From positions 77,431,573-77,495,572 of the forward strand of contig CM060986.1 of NCBI GenBank assembly GCA_030765065.1: a stretch of DNA of 64,000 nucleotides. Direction: 5' to 3'. The stretch is from Deroplatys truncata. Its lineage: Eukaryota > Arthropoda > Insecta > Mantodea > Mantidae. Position numbers and translations under genes: made by a program. This document shows positions 1-11,017 of this stretch, in pieces. The stretch's first letter is position 1. Each line of letters opens with the position of its first letter. The notes beneath the pieces are model-generated. The model made no database searches, was not told the origin of the DNA, and saw nothing but the letters and a program-made list of their open reading frames with translations.

Positions 1-417
1 CAAATAACCTGTGAATTCCTCGGCATTCTGAAGGAATTTCGTATACTTTTACTTAAGTGATAAATTATTTCAGATAGACAAACACGTACCGTACAAAAAA
101 CAAGTCGAATGTCTTCTGCCATTGACCATTTTCGAAATATTTTGTGTGATTGGTCTGAATTTTCAAATAATTTATCCTGTTTTAGAATGCTAAATTGCCA
201 TTCATTTGTTTCTGATAGACATTCAAAGGTGAGTCCACTTTAAAGATTTGACTATCATTTCAATCGCCTGAATCCCCTTGTACCTACAACGGAATGTTTA
301 ATGAAACCATTTTTACAAACTTTACTTCTACTATCATAAAGTAGACAGGAAAATAAGCTTTTGGGAGAATAGTTTGTAAAGAGGAGATAGAAAGTAGTGT
401 GCGCCTGACACTTCAGA
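1..417 (+). mobile_element. HINE-like repeat, 3' half (copy 1)
   Basis: The window opens inside this copy, so its 5' half is not visible. The family's 3' landmarks occur in order: a block near 60-130 resembling the 'gacaaa...acaaaaaa' segment, the 'tttcgaaatatt' block, the 'gactatc' block near 250, and a degenerate end at 405-417 (cttcaga) followed by a T run. Several bases differ from the better copies, so it is old. No coding potential. Confidence 0.6.
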
Positions 418-620
418 TTTTTCAAAAAGACGATTATATGTCGAAAATATAAACAATAGTTGGAAAGATCACATGATGGCAGCGAAATCCGAGTGTCTAG
501 AGTACCTGAAAATGCTGGAACGAGTACAAATAATACCAAAACTTTAAACACTCATCTTCCTCAGAGTGAGCATCAGCAACCATGAAACTTACAAAAAAAA
601 AAGAAAAAAAAATATATATA

Positions 621-1654
621 CAGGATATTTCAGAAATACTTTTACAAACTTCGGGTATGGGTTCCTTACACCACAAGAAGGAAAAAAGTTCATACGAACA
701 TATGCCCCATAATCCTTTGTTTTCTCGTTAGGAGGTGCTCAACACAGTGGTACGCTTATAACACACAAAACTCATAAAAAATGCTCGAAATTTCCTCCCC
801 TTGCTTCTATGCATGTCTGTACTCGTCGAATCATGGAATGTCGCACCCTGTCAAAAACTCCGGAATGCTGTCGAATGGTTTCGCAGGCTTCCATGAAACG
901 TCGATGAAGCGTTTCTGCATCCGGGATGGCTGCTCCATAAACCAATGATTTAAGATGCCCCCAGAGGTAAAAATCCACAGGATTGAGGTCGGGAAGACGT
1001 GCAGGCCATGGAACTGGTCCTCCTCTGCCTATCCCTCCATGCTGTCAGGTGTGATGTACCAGATGCCACTGCCAATTTTCTTGTACTGATACCTGAATCG
1101 TCTTCGACACACTTTAACATCTGTTCTTCGCGTTCCGGCGTACGAAAAACTCTTGATCTTCCTCGATCAATAGTCCGTGGTGCAACGGTTCCTGTCTCAG
1201 CAAGGCGACGATAAACAGCGATAAATGTTGGATGACTCGGTTGTCTTCGGTCTGGAAACTCCATCTGATAGAGCCGTGCAGCCTCGCTTCCATTACCATT
1301 CGCGCGACCATACATAAAAATCATGTCTGTCTCTTCACGAAATGAATATCCAGCCATGGTGGAACGAAACACGTGCAGTTAACTCACTACATGTACACAA
1401 TTGAAACGTTGAAGACAGACTAATGACAAATGACAAACGTAAACAAGTCTCCATGGCAACACTTCGCCATCTACCGTATGTAGTACAATGGGTCAACGCT
1501 TTCTACGAATGCATAGAGAGATGAAGTTTTGAGGTTGGAATAAAGCGAAAACCAAGGATTATGGGACATATGTTCATATGAACTTTTTTCCTTCTTTTGG
1601 TGTGAGGAACCCATACTCGAAGTTTGTAAAGGTATTTCTGAAACGCCCTGTGTG
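621..1654 (-). mobile_element. Internally deleted Tc1/mariner-like transposon (DUF4817 type)
   Basis: A DNA transposon of about 1.03 kb bounded by long terminal inverted repeats of roughly 105 bp. The left arm is about 621-728 and the right arm about 1542-1650; one is the reverse complement of the other with scattered mismatches, and both contain the block TTTCAGAAATAC. TA dinucleotides lie at both outer edges (619-620 and 1655-1656), as expected for Tc1/mariner insertion, although the last few terminal bases differ between arms. The only coding remnant is a minus-strand transposase lacking its catalytic core. Complete relatives should be longer, so this is a deletion derivative that would depend on transposase supplied elsewhere. 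Confidence 0.8.
772..1357 (-). pseudogene. Transposase remnant: DUF4817 N-terminus joined to DDE C-terminus
   Basis: Reading the minus strand from the ATG at 1357, the protein begins MAGYSFREETDMIFMYG and continues through the SEAARLYQMEFPDRRQPSH region, the DUF4817 helix-turn-helix that binds transposon ends. After about 100 residues (around 1040) it jumps, in another frame, to WPARLPDLNPVDFYLWG (about 1012-960) and then the usual C-terminus ending GGNFEHFL at 772. The segment carrying the first two catalytic aspartates is missing and only the SPD-type third-aspartate motif survives. The two halves are out of frame, so no active enzyme can be made. Family assignment rests on the N-terminal domain and the LNPVDFYLWG signature. 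Confidence 0.82.
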
Positions 1655-2803
1655 TAAATATAAATGCCCTATATATGTATATATATTGTGCTTTCATTGC
1701 TGTATTACATTAAAACTATTAAAACTCTTACAGCCAGCTGAAAAACGTTCGTAGTTGTGAAGACATTCAGTTCTTAAAGAGTAAATCAAATAGCGTTAAA
1801 TCTAAATTTTGCCATATCAATAAGCATACAGAAGCACATCATTACCATCTCAGATTTAGCGTGGAAAATCCCATTAAGATCCCTACATTTCCTCAGTGAA
1901 GAGGCGCTCTCAGAAGCTAATGATTACATTCATTTCGTTCCCCTTACGGCTCCATCCCCACCACGTTATTGAGGCAACCTGCGTTCCTCTGTTAAACTTG
2001 GTCATCGACACTCACCAGAAGGAGAGACATTAACGTTGTTAACATGGAAATTAAAGTGAATACGATTGAGAGGGATTCACAGTCAGGCCCTGTGCACCTG
2101 GCTGTGATTACGCGTGCGTAGCGGATGTGTAGATCAGAGTATGGAAATTTAGTCACACTGCAGAATATCATTATTTTATTGTCAGAGTAACTTATAGTTA
2201 TTAAAGCCAATAAATGTGCGAGTCCAATGGAAATTCCCCATAAATGAATAGTGAATGCATTAGCATGAGCTTTCCAAGTCATTTCCCAGAGTGTGACCTA
2301 CTCTAAAATATTAATGTGATTATTCACATGACTTTCATTAGAAAGTCATGTCTTCCATATTAGGTACATTCATTCTTCACTTCATTACTCACGATTTATT
2401 ACTTTTTCTTTCACATACAGTAGTAGAGAAAGTGTTGCGTTCCATCCAAATGTTTGATGTCGAGATTTCACCGGAAATACATATTTTGAGGCCCCTGAAA
2501 CCAAATTAGAAAAAAAACCGTGTATCTGTGAACCACACAACTCAAAAACAAATGTTGGCTAAAAGTCAAACGTGATATTTAATTACATTCCAAGGATGAG
2601 ACTTGAATATTTTCAAAAGAATCCCTCCAGTTGAATCTTCCCTTTTGGAAAATGTTTCGTAAAGTTTAATTTTCTCAAAAATGGCTTTGATAATTTTGAT
2701 TAAAATTGTATGTGTTTAAGATATTTTCATGACAAATAAAATGTATATTTTGAATTTTTTGTGAACTGTCTCTGAAGTCCTCTTCCTGCTGAATGACTTC
2801 TGC

Positions 2804-3424
2804 GGCCCCGCACCCATCCCACTGACAATCATCCCCAGGGGCTAAGTCGTCTTCCTGTGCACATTCTGTTAGTGCACTAAACACGCAGGCTATGGAGGGA
2901 TGGTTTGTTGGTATTAAGAGGGACAGAGTGAATGAAACAGAGAAGCAAGGGTAGTTTTAGTGGAGAAAATACGGGTAGAAGGCAAGTGGATGGTTCCGGT
3001 AGAAGCACCACAGTTAGTAACGGGTGGTCTACATATGCTGGCATGCGAGCATGTCCTGGCGAGGGCAAGTGCCAACTACGACGTGATTGGCGCTGGGTTT
3101 AGTAAATGCAGAGTTAAGCTGGTTAGTATATGCATGCTACGGGTGCCTGCATGAGCGACGATGGTATGGGGGATGTTATCGGTAAGTAGCCGTGGTGTTG
3201 GCGTGGTCTTCCTCGGGGCTGGGTCCTGGTTGTGTTGTTTAAGTGTTGGCGTGCAGATTTGGAGGTTGCTGAGCATTAATTAGTTGAGGCACTAATGGCG
3301 TGGTCTTCCTATGGGCTGGATCAAGATGAACTGTTGGTAGTTTGTGGAGCAGATGTGTAGATAGCAGAACTGTGAGAGTTTTGATGACAAGCGAATATAA
3401 ATCAAAGTTTAAGGTGGTACGAGA
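2804..3424. other. Unidentified GC-richer insert inside HINE copy 2
   Basis: A segment of about 620 bp, clearly less AT-rich than its surroundings, interrupts the repeat between two consecutive consensus blocks. It contains two direct copies of GGCGTGGTCTTCCT (near 3206 and 3298), about 90 bp apart. It has short open frames on both strands, none matching a family I recognise. I see no target duplication or terminal repeats, so whether it is a mobile element or captured host sequence is open. Confidence 0.45.
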
Positions 3425-3507
3425 TTTTGTCTAAGAGATAGACAAATCTTACGACACAGAAAATGTAAACCTGGTTAAAGTACACAATTTATGTCAAATA
3501 TCTTTTT

Positions 3508-4351
3508 ACTTTCCCTACTACGTACAGTAAGTAGGGGAAGTATTGTATTCCACCCAAAAATTCGATACCGAAATTTCACCGGATATATATGTTTTGAAAC
3601 CCCCTGAATCCAAAAAAAGCATTTTTGGAAACATGACCGTGTGTGTCTGTTTATGTGTCTGTCTGTCTGTCTCTGAATACCATAACTCAGAAACGAAGTC
3701 AGGTAAACACCACTTGATATTTAGGTTCAGTGTCTTCCAGAGATGCGACACGAAGGTTTTCAAGAAAATCCCCCCACCACAGATTACCCTTTACATGGAA
3801 CATTTTTCGAAAATTTTAATTTTCTCAAAAATGGCTAACGATTTTGATTAAAATATCATATGTTTAAGATATTTTCATGACAAATGAAATGAATATCTCG
3901 AATTTTCTGGGAATGTCTCCAAAAGTATTCTTCATTGTGAACGACTTTTGCATAACTGGTAAACCATAAGAGATACACAAAATGTTACTACACAAAAAAT
4001 GTAGGTCGCGTTAAAATACACAATTTATGTCATATACATTTTTTTGTTGAGTAAACAATTTTCGTGATATTGCTTGTTATTCCCTTAAATTTTCCAATAC
4101 TTTTTCTCAAATTCGTTATTCATTTTTTTGTCCTGGTAATGCAAAGAGAATGGAATACTCCACATAGCAACCAGGTCTTAAAATATTTTACTATCGCTTG
4201 AAGCCTACCAATTCCCCTTTCATCTACAAGAAAATTAGCAATAAGATTAACATCTCGATATCTCGATTAACATGAAACATATGAAGAATAAGCGTTTGTA
4301 ACAATAGTTTGTACAAGAGTAGCGAAAGTCATGTGAATGTAACACATCAGA
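3508..4351 (+). mobile_element. HINE-like repeat, near full length (copy 3, nested)
   Basis: A complete 844-bp copy. It begins ACTTTCCCTACTACG directly after TTTTT (3503-3507) and has an early palindrome (ctact...agtaagtag), a GT-rich stretch near 3640-3670, the subterminal inverted complement (a degenerate agtagcgaaagt) near 4318-4329, a short hairpin in gtgaatgtaacacat, and ends CAGA before seven Ts (4352-4358). The flanks are adjacent consensus blocks of copy 2, which fixes the termini well. No open frame is conserved. These features match Helentron-associated elements such as Drosophila DINE-1; the family name is an inference. Confidence 0.75.
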
Positions 4352-4719
4352 TTTTTTTATGGAGTTGACCATTTCCGAGATATTCCTCGTTATTGGTTTG
4401 CATTTCAGAATACTTATACTTTTCTCAGATTAGAAATCGTTATTAAGTTTTCTTTTTCTCTCTACACTGGTTATGCAAAGAGAACGAAATTTTAAAGCCA
4501 TTGCATAGCGACCCGCCCTTAAAATATTGGACTATCGCAGAAAGCCTATTGTAGTTCCCAAATCCTGTTATACCTACGAGGAAGTTGTACAATAAAACAA
4601 TTTCTGCTAATATTTATCCGATTAACATGGATTAGATAGAAAAATATGTGTTTGTAAGAATGGTTTGTATATGAGTGAGTAGAGAAAGTCTTGTGAGTGC
4701 AACACAATTTTTAACTCGT

Positions 4720-4931
4720 AGTAGTGCAAGGAGCATAAAAATTCAAAACCATCACATACGATATGCTGTTTAAAAATCTGACTATCGCTTTACGTACTGT
4801 ATTTTACAAAGAAACATATAAAGCGTAAAAAATTTATCTGAATTAAGAAGAAGCGGATAAATAGTAATATTTTGTAAGAATATCTTTTAGAAGAGTGAGT
4901 AGAGAGAAACATGTGAGTGTAAGATATCAGA
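4720..4931 (+). mobile_element. HINE-like repeat, 3' fragment (copy 4)
   Basis: Only the last 210 bp or so of the family is present, from the 'gtgcaaggagcat' block through 'ctgactatcgcttt' to the degenerate end gagtgtaagatatcagag. It directly follows the 3' end of copy 2. Confidence 0.55.
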
Positions 4932-4935
4932 GTTA

Positions 4936-5430
4936 TTTACTTTAGAATAGGATTGTTTAGCATAAGTGGAAAGGTTTCAAATCTTTAATCGAGGTAACAA
5001 TCTATTGCCAGGGAAAGAACACCAAGGGGAGGGGGCTGGGAGCAAGAATCTCTAACTTTCAAGCGACCATTAGATGACGCATAGGAAATATCTAAACTTG
5101 CATTAGAATATTTCGAAAGTGTCTAATTCTATGAAACAATTTGTTTTACACAAATTGTGTATTTTAATGAGCTCAAAATTTCTCCTGTACTAGGCTCTAC
5201 CTATCTTTTAAGACTTTGTGTAATAAAACATATAGAAAATTCAATCAGATAAGGGCAAGTTCACACAATGCTTATAAAAAGTTCAACTTATGCATTGCAT
5301 TTGTTATATGAACATATTAAACACAATTATGGCATGTTAATGAAAATCGTTAGCACCTTCGTTTAAAAAAGTGAAAAACAAATACCACTTTTAACTTAAG
5401 GAGTTTCTAGTGCCAGCATTCGGCAAGTGG
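4936..5430. other. No gene found
   Basis: AT-rich sequence with a short G-rich patch near 5025-5045. The 5150-5160 stretch (tttgtgtattttaa) weakly resembles HINE sequence. I see no coding, RNA or terminal-repeat signal. Confidence 0.5.
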
Positions 5431-5479
5431 CTACAAAGTAAATAAGAATTTGATCATCAACAATGATGTAAGAAACAAT

Positions 5480-6010
5480 TCAAGTGAATAGTGTAATTGG
5501 GTTTCTGGAAAATTCCCTTCTTATTTACAAGACGGGAACTACCAATTTCAAATGAACCATGTGAGTTCTAAAAAGTGGATTGGACATAAACCAGCACCTA
5601 ATTTATTCCCTTTTTCTATTGTTTTGGAAAATGCTTCATATTACAAATGCCTGTCTAGGATTTCGATGAAATCCGTTGATTTATTGTGGTTGCAAAACAA
5701 AAAGGTTCAGTGCGACAGTTCTATGCATAAATCAGAACTACAGAAGCTGACTGAAGTAAACAAACCTAAAGATAAAGTGCTTAAAGGTAAAGAATTTTTC
5801 CTTTCTTTAGGCCGCATCGTTGTTCTCATTTCCCCATAAATGTGTCCGTAGATTCAGACCACGCGGGCCAAGATGGAACGGCTGGATAGGAAACGAAAAG
5901 CAACAAGTTACTACAGGTTTTACCAAACATGTAGACTAGGTAGAAAATTGTTACTGCGAGAAAGATGAAGTAGTGGAGGACCTCTATGAAACTTTTTTTG
6001 ATGGCAGATG
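5480..6010 (+). pseudogene. IS630/Tc1-family DDE transposase fragment
   Basis: The frame from about 5490 reads FLENSLLIYKTGTT, then after a stop or frame change the open stretch 5552-5839 contains LFPFSIVLENASYY, CDSSMHKSELQKL and GRIVVLISP. In the insect DDE_3 (IS630-like) endonuclease family these correspond, in order, to the LLIFKSGT segment, the catalytic VLDNASYH motif, the D-x-M-x-K-x-EL block and the GHxVxRLPPYH block before the last acidic residue. The catalytic Asp-Asn is Glu-Asn here and the PPYH motif runs into a stop. The N-terminal DNA-binding half is absent and I find no terminal inverted repeats. This is a decayed internal fragment; nearby alternative transposase families are less likely. 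Confidence 0.6.
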
Positions 6011-6059
6011 TCAGCAATGATTTTCAGCTTTCCTCTTCCTCCTCTAGTGGAAATTAAAC

Positions 6060-8230
6060 CACCTTTAAGACGAGTGCTTTTTTTACAACCTAAATATAAT
6101 GCCTAAAAGAGAATAATATTTAAATTTAAGTTTCGCGATAATTTAGCTACTTCTTCGCTTAAATCTAGCGAGAATGCAAGCTCTCATGTTGGCAATACTC
6201 CGTAAGTGTAGCTATAAGAGCGAATCCGTCAAATATGACGGAGAAGGTTAAATTGCATACTGAACTACTGCTGATTGCATTCCTACCAGGGACCGTGACC
6301 TGGTGAACAAACTGTGTGCTGCGCATGATTACATCCCGCTGTACGTGAAAGAGTCGGAGGGAGTGAGTGAGAAGCGGGGTAAGTTCGAAGGAAAATAATT
6401 CGAATAAGCTCTGCGAAGCAAACTTCAGTCACAGTAATAGTGGGAAAACAGGAAGTAAATGAATGGGCCAATTTCTTTATTTATTTAAAGCATACATATG
6501 TTGATCCTTAAACAACACATAAAGAGATCGTGTGCGCTTTCATATTAAACAGGGCAATAAAGGAAGCAAGAAAAAATATATCGTTGCAAACGAAACAAAA
6601 GCACAAATTAAGATGATGTCAAGTATTTCAGCTTAAATAACAACAAAACACAACGGTAAACCTTATTACGAAACAAAGTTGTGTACATAAAGAAAATTCA
6701 AAAAAGATAATAGTAAAATAAAAATACATGAATAATGACATAAATGGCATAAAAAGTAAAGCATACAACGGATACGTTTAAGTCTGTTAAGACTCACTCC
6801 CCTAACGCTATTCTTAAACAAAAATTTACCTATCACCTCCCTGTCGTCCCTACCTGCCAGTAGCGCCTAACATGCCTTAATCTCTATTGGAGACGGTAAA
6901 GGTTCATGGTAAATGTTTCCCCTCCATTCCTCCGTACTCCTACAGGATTTCTACTCCTCATAAATGGAACAAAGTCTAGTAGGGACTACTTCTATTAGTA
7001 CTCCTTATGATCCGTCATGCATCAAGTCTTCAGCCACAAATATGAAGTCAAAATAGATCTTGTTACACACGGCACGCTTCGTCATCAAAAACCACTTTAC
7101 ATAAGATATGGCAACCATTGATGAAGTGGGCATACAGTTCTTCAAGGCGGACTTCAGCGAATTCCCACTAACTGAATCCTCAGAAGACTCCTTCAGAGGT
7201 TGTGAACTCTAAAAACAAGTACAGAACTTCTGAAATAAAAAAAGAACATAAAATGCAATTTACGAAGTTCAAAGTAGGAGATGCGATAAAAGGCAAATGT
7301 TGGAAACGGCGTTCGATGTCGTATGCTCGCACAGGCTGTAAATATCTCTCAAAATTAAATTCAGGAGCAGTTGCCCCTTCGTGTTCTGGGACACTCAATT
7401 TTTAATGTTGGCATCCATTCCAGGCACGTCTTGCTGTGTGAGAGCATGGCAGAGGGATAGAGAGCGCTAAGGAATGGTGAGGATCCAATAGGCCGTGCAT
7501 TGCGGTGAGTATGGCTGCCGGTTTTGTTTGCACCATTGTTTATATTATCGAGCTCCTCATTCAATTTTTACTCCCCTTTCAGAACTTTCTCCCCGTGCTT
7601 TTTGTTTTGTAGCCGGTCCACGCCGATTGTCGCGGTGGGCCGGCCGCAAAACCAGCATGAAAAGGGAGCGCGGTGCAATTAATCATATCCCAATCGATTG
7701 GTGCTTCGAGGGACCACAACAGGGCTTCTTCACAACCCTACCCAGCCCCCACTTGTTTGGTTGTAGTGGTCTGTTATCTCTCCGACATGTAACACTAACC
7801 CTACTTCCAGGGAACATTCCACCAAGAAAAGGAAAGGAGGGCTTCTAGCCGTCTTTTGTTCTCGTAACTTAATGAAGTACGAAAACAAAGTTGTTTTTTC
7901 TTCTTCTAAAGCTAGGCAGAAATTGGGCGTAGTTTATAACAAGATAATATCACAACCATATAGATCCGATTTCTTTTTAATACATTATATAAGTTTGTAT
8001 ATAGATTTGTGGGCAGGTAAAGGTCATTCCGCTAGCTTTTACGGCTGTCGCGAGATAACGTGATAGGAAAATTGAATCATCACGCACCTCATCCCTGACT
8101 ATAGCCTATATCCGATGCCCATACTTTCAACTAACACGGTACATCTTTTTGTAAACTTTATGTATTGATGTTATATGGTTAATAATATCATATTATCACT
8201 GTCCTTTTCGGTGACAATGTGTTGATTTCA
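6060..8230. other. Intergenic, no recognisable gene
   Basis: About 2.2 kb without a supported gene. 6480-6800 is an A-rich stretch. 7490-7850 is richer in GC and has a 117-residue open frame with many Pro, Leu and Arg residues but no family resemblance, so it is more likely chance. No terminal repeats or tRNA-like motifs seen. Confidence 0.5.
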
Positions 8231-8265
8231 AAGAAAGTGGTCTGGACACAACAACCAAGAACAGT

Positions 8266-8460
8266 ACAAACCGTGTACTAGTGGTACCGTGTAAGCCTCT
8301 AGTTCTCAAGGTCGCGGGTTCAAACCCAGCGGAGGGCGATGGATTTTTTCGGGCGTAAAAATCGTTAGCATGGCTTCCTTCGGAAGGGAAGTAAAGCCGG
8401 TGGGCCCGTGTCGAAGATTTACGGCACATAAAAGAACCTGCATTTTCACATTCATCTTCA

Positions 8461-8494
<34 letters not shown>
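8266..8494 (+). mobile_element. tRNA-headed SINE ending in a CA microsatellite
   Basis: The head near 8275-8335 carries a pol III B-box-like GGTTCAAACCC (8318-8328). The body follows with the conserved block cttccttcggaagggaag and the ggcacataaaagaacctg block, both of a type seen in SINE bodies across invertebrates. It ends in a (CA)n tract at 8461-8493. No clear target duplication, so the 5' limit is approximate. Confidence 0.6.
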
Positions 8495-8498
<4 letters not shown>

Positions 8499-8645
8499 GC
8501 ATGCACAATGCGTAACGTGGGGGATTGTTTTGAGAATATTTCGAAAAGTTCATTTCAAGTTCATGTACAATAAATTCACATACCATCCTGTGATGTTTAA
8601 ATATTTTGAAAAGAATACTTCATATTCAGCTTGCACCTCAGAATA

Positions 8646-9190
8646 TTTATAATTTGAGAAATACGTTGAACACACCTTTGACTAACACAACAGATTACTT
8701 AAAAAAATAAGGTATTTATCAGATTCCATGTCAAGATTGCCAAGGTTCATATATTGGTAGAACGAAAAGAAATTTAAAAATACATTTAAGTGAACATCAG
8801 AGAAATATAAAATTAAAACAAATAGATAAATCAGCAGTTGCCAAGCATTTTGGAGTAGTAACCCTGAAATAGGACGAGAGATAAAATTACTAAAACCTTT
8901 ACAGACTTCTTCATAACTGGAAATTTGGGAAAAGACTATTTGATGCAGCTGGTCCAATCAAATTACAAGAGAGATGAAAGAAGACAGATGAGTTCCCAAA
9001 CTTCACCACAGATTGCAGTAACCTCAAGACAACTAGATTACAACTTTTCACAACAGAGGGCAGATAAATGATCTGCTGAATTACTTCTTGGGGGTCAGGG
9101 AGTGAGCGAGAAGCCAGTCGACTTCGAGCTGAAGATGACAGAAACACGTCTCCCGAAACCGCTACTCAGATAACACAAGCGCAGCTGGGA
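8646..9190 (+). pseudogene. Penelope-like retroelement 3' end with GIY-YIG endonuclease
   Basis: From 8662 the plus strand reads NLRNTLNTPL...DYLKK, then a stop, then from 8711 GIYQIPCQDCQGSYIGRTKR and NLKIHLSEHQRN up to a stop near 8870. GIY...YIG with the downstream Arg and the SEH(Q/K)RN block are signatures of the GIY-YIG endonuclease that ends Penelope-like reverse transcriptases. The preceding NLR block is typical of the linker before it. The RT itself is missing (5' truncation). The rest, to about 9190, matches the 3' tail of the second copy at 32919-33477. Stops and a frame break show it is dead. Confidence 0.8.
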
Positions 9191-9199
9191 TGGTAATTA

Positions 9200-10028
9200 A
9201 AATGTAGTGAATGATCACAATTATAATTATAAATTCATCTCTGCTTTTAGTAATGTATCCAGAGTTTTGCTGTTCACAATCAGCATTATATGAACCGAGC
9301 TAATAGTAAACACAGGATACAGTTTTATTATAAAACCCTATCATGGAGACTTTTGCGTTGCTTCTTCCATGGCTAATATTTTATTCCTGAACGGTTCTTC
9401 CAGTCTTTGGAAATATCTTATACTATATAAAATTATACGTGTAGGGGTTGCACGAATATTGCTGTTTTGGGGGGAATAATTTGAGTCACAGTGCTCTGTT
9501 TTTTAATATTCTTATTTCCTCATCATCATCATCATCATCATCATCACTCTGTCCACTCGAATAATCCAAAATGAGCAAATGGTTATTTGCAACATCAGAC
9601 ACTCGCGCCTAAGTACAGAAGGACGCTTTACGCATTAACGCAACGGCGTGACAGGCAAAAACGTTAGCGGAAGTTATCATGTTTTTATGGACCAAAAATC
9701 TATCTATATACTGATTTAGAAAGAAATCGGGTCTGCCCAATTGGGATACTTCTTTTGTGAGTAAGACATAAACTATCAGGACAAGTAACGACAGCAAATA
9801 CCCAAGGTTTCTAACGTTTCTGCAGATCCTCCTCTACTAACTCAACCTCTTCCATGCTTCCCTCTTCTGTGTTACGCTTTACATCTGGTATTTTCTTGTG
9901 CTACAGATCCTTAATTCCCTATACCTTCCTGTAAATCTCTCAGCAGACAATTCCTTCTCATGCAATTATGCCGGCAACATCCTTTTCTCTTCCCGATAAG
10001 TTTAAAATGTTTTAAATTGTTAGTTTTT
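9200..10028. other. No gene found; short ATC microsatellite
   Basis: AT-rich filler. A (TCA)n/(ATC)n run occupies about 9521-9546. I see no other structure. Confidence 0.5.
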
Positions 10029-10260
10029 ACTGTCTCTACCTACTTATACTAAGTAGAGGAAGTATTGTATTTCACCCAAAAATAGTGTATATATATGTTA
10101 TCAGAAGTACATGTTTTGAAATCCCCTAAATCCAAAAGAAACATTTTTAGGAAAAGGTCCGCGCGCAAACATGCGTGTTTGTGGTGTGTGCGAATAGCAT
10201 AACTCAAAAATAAAATCTCGGATCAATATAAAGCCTCGTCTCTTTTAATTTTCTAAAACA
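10029..10260 (+). mobile_element. HINE-like repeat, 5' fragment (copy 5)
   Basis: Starts ACTGTCTCTACC after TTTTT (10024-10028). The 5' palindrome and the 'gtattgtatttcacccaaaaa' block follow, then a GT-rich stretch near 10175-10190. Similarity fades around 10260, so the 3' two-thirds is missing. Confidence 0.65.
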
Positions 10261-11017
10261 AATCATATATTAAATTAATAAAATCATAAATCTAAAACTA
10301 CTCTTGGAAATGAGAAAAGCCTTTTTTGGATTTCTTCATCCACATTCAAAGAACGAGCTGCAATTTGAAAGAAACTGAGCAAATATTGAGAAACATGTTA
10401 GCAAATATGTAAAAAAGCTGGATTTCGAGTAGAGCAATTTTTGAAGTCGGTAATGGAATAGCAAATAGCTTTTTTTTCTTTCTGTTATATTAGCATAGCT
10501 TACGCTAAAATTCCAACATTTCAACAGTGACTCAATAACTGACCGCCACACGGAACAAACATCCTAGATTGCTATGTCACCTCTTGACCGCTAGCTTGTT
10601 GGCGATGGTAGCTTGGGTATAAAGATATTTTCCAATGTTTATTTCCTTTTATTGAATGTTTAAGTAAAGACAGGGTATTTAGCCTTTAGTGTCGTTTGTT
10701 AAACGTTTAAATAAAAGCATCTGCTAGGTTTTGTTGCACTTTCATGAATTTTTATTAATTTCTTTATAGGACATTGAGCTCCTAACATACAGAGAACAGG
10801 ATAAAGTGCATAAAATATGGTGCAGCACATAATGCATTGCTTCTGTTATGCGAACGACCGGCTGAGGAGTAGAGCATATGCGTGACGTTTAGCGTTAGGA
10901 ATGTGTTTAGATTTTTTAAGAGCTTAAACAGCTCTCCGCTTTCTGTTATTATCCTTTCAATGTTAAAAATGCCGTCAAAATAAATGCCCCCGATGAGGAT
11001 TTTTGGACTTTCATGTT
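10261..11017. other. No gene found
   Basis: Plain AT-rich sequence; the longest open frame (71 residues, minus strand) is low-complexity and matches nothing I know. Confidence 0.5.

Larger units (their letters stand above)
2401..4707 (+). mobile_element. HINE-like repeat (copy 2) split by two insertions
   Basis: The 5' part runs 2401-2803 with the family's 'ttccatccaaa...gagatttcaccggaaatac' start. The next family block (agagatagacaaatcttac... to the 'cacaatttatgtcaaatatc' block) resumes at about 3425-3502, and the last part (ggagttgaccatttccgag onwards) follows at about 4359-4707. The pieces join in consensus order once an unidentified 0.6-kb insert (2804-3424) and a complete second copy (3508-4351) are removed. 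It is therefore older than the copy inside it. Confidence 0.7.

Noticed and set aside
3543-3851. 102-residue plus-strand frame and its counterparts in other copies
   Set aside because: The frame is not kept among HINE copies; frameshifts differ and the Val/Cys run is the GT tract.
7495-7848. 117-residue plus-strand frame as a host gene
   Set aside because: No domain and no splice or codon pattern that I can defend.
8196-8506. Minus-strand frames of 66-100 residues with runs of Val-Cys
   Set aside because: They translate the CA microsatellite and SINE body; no domain.
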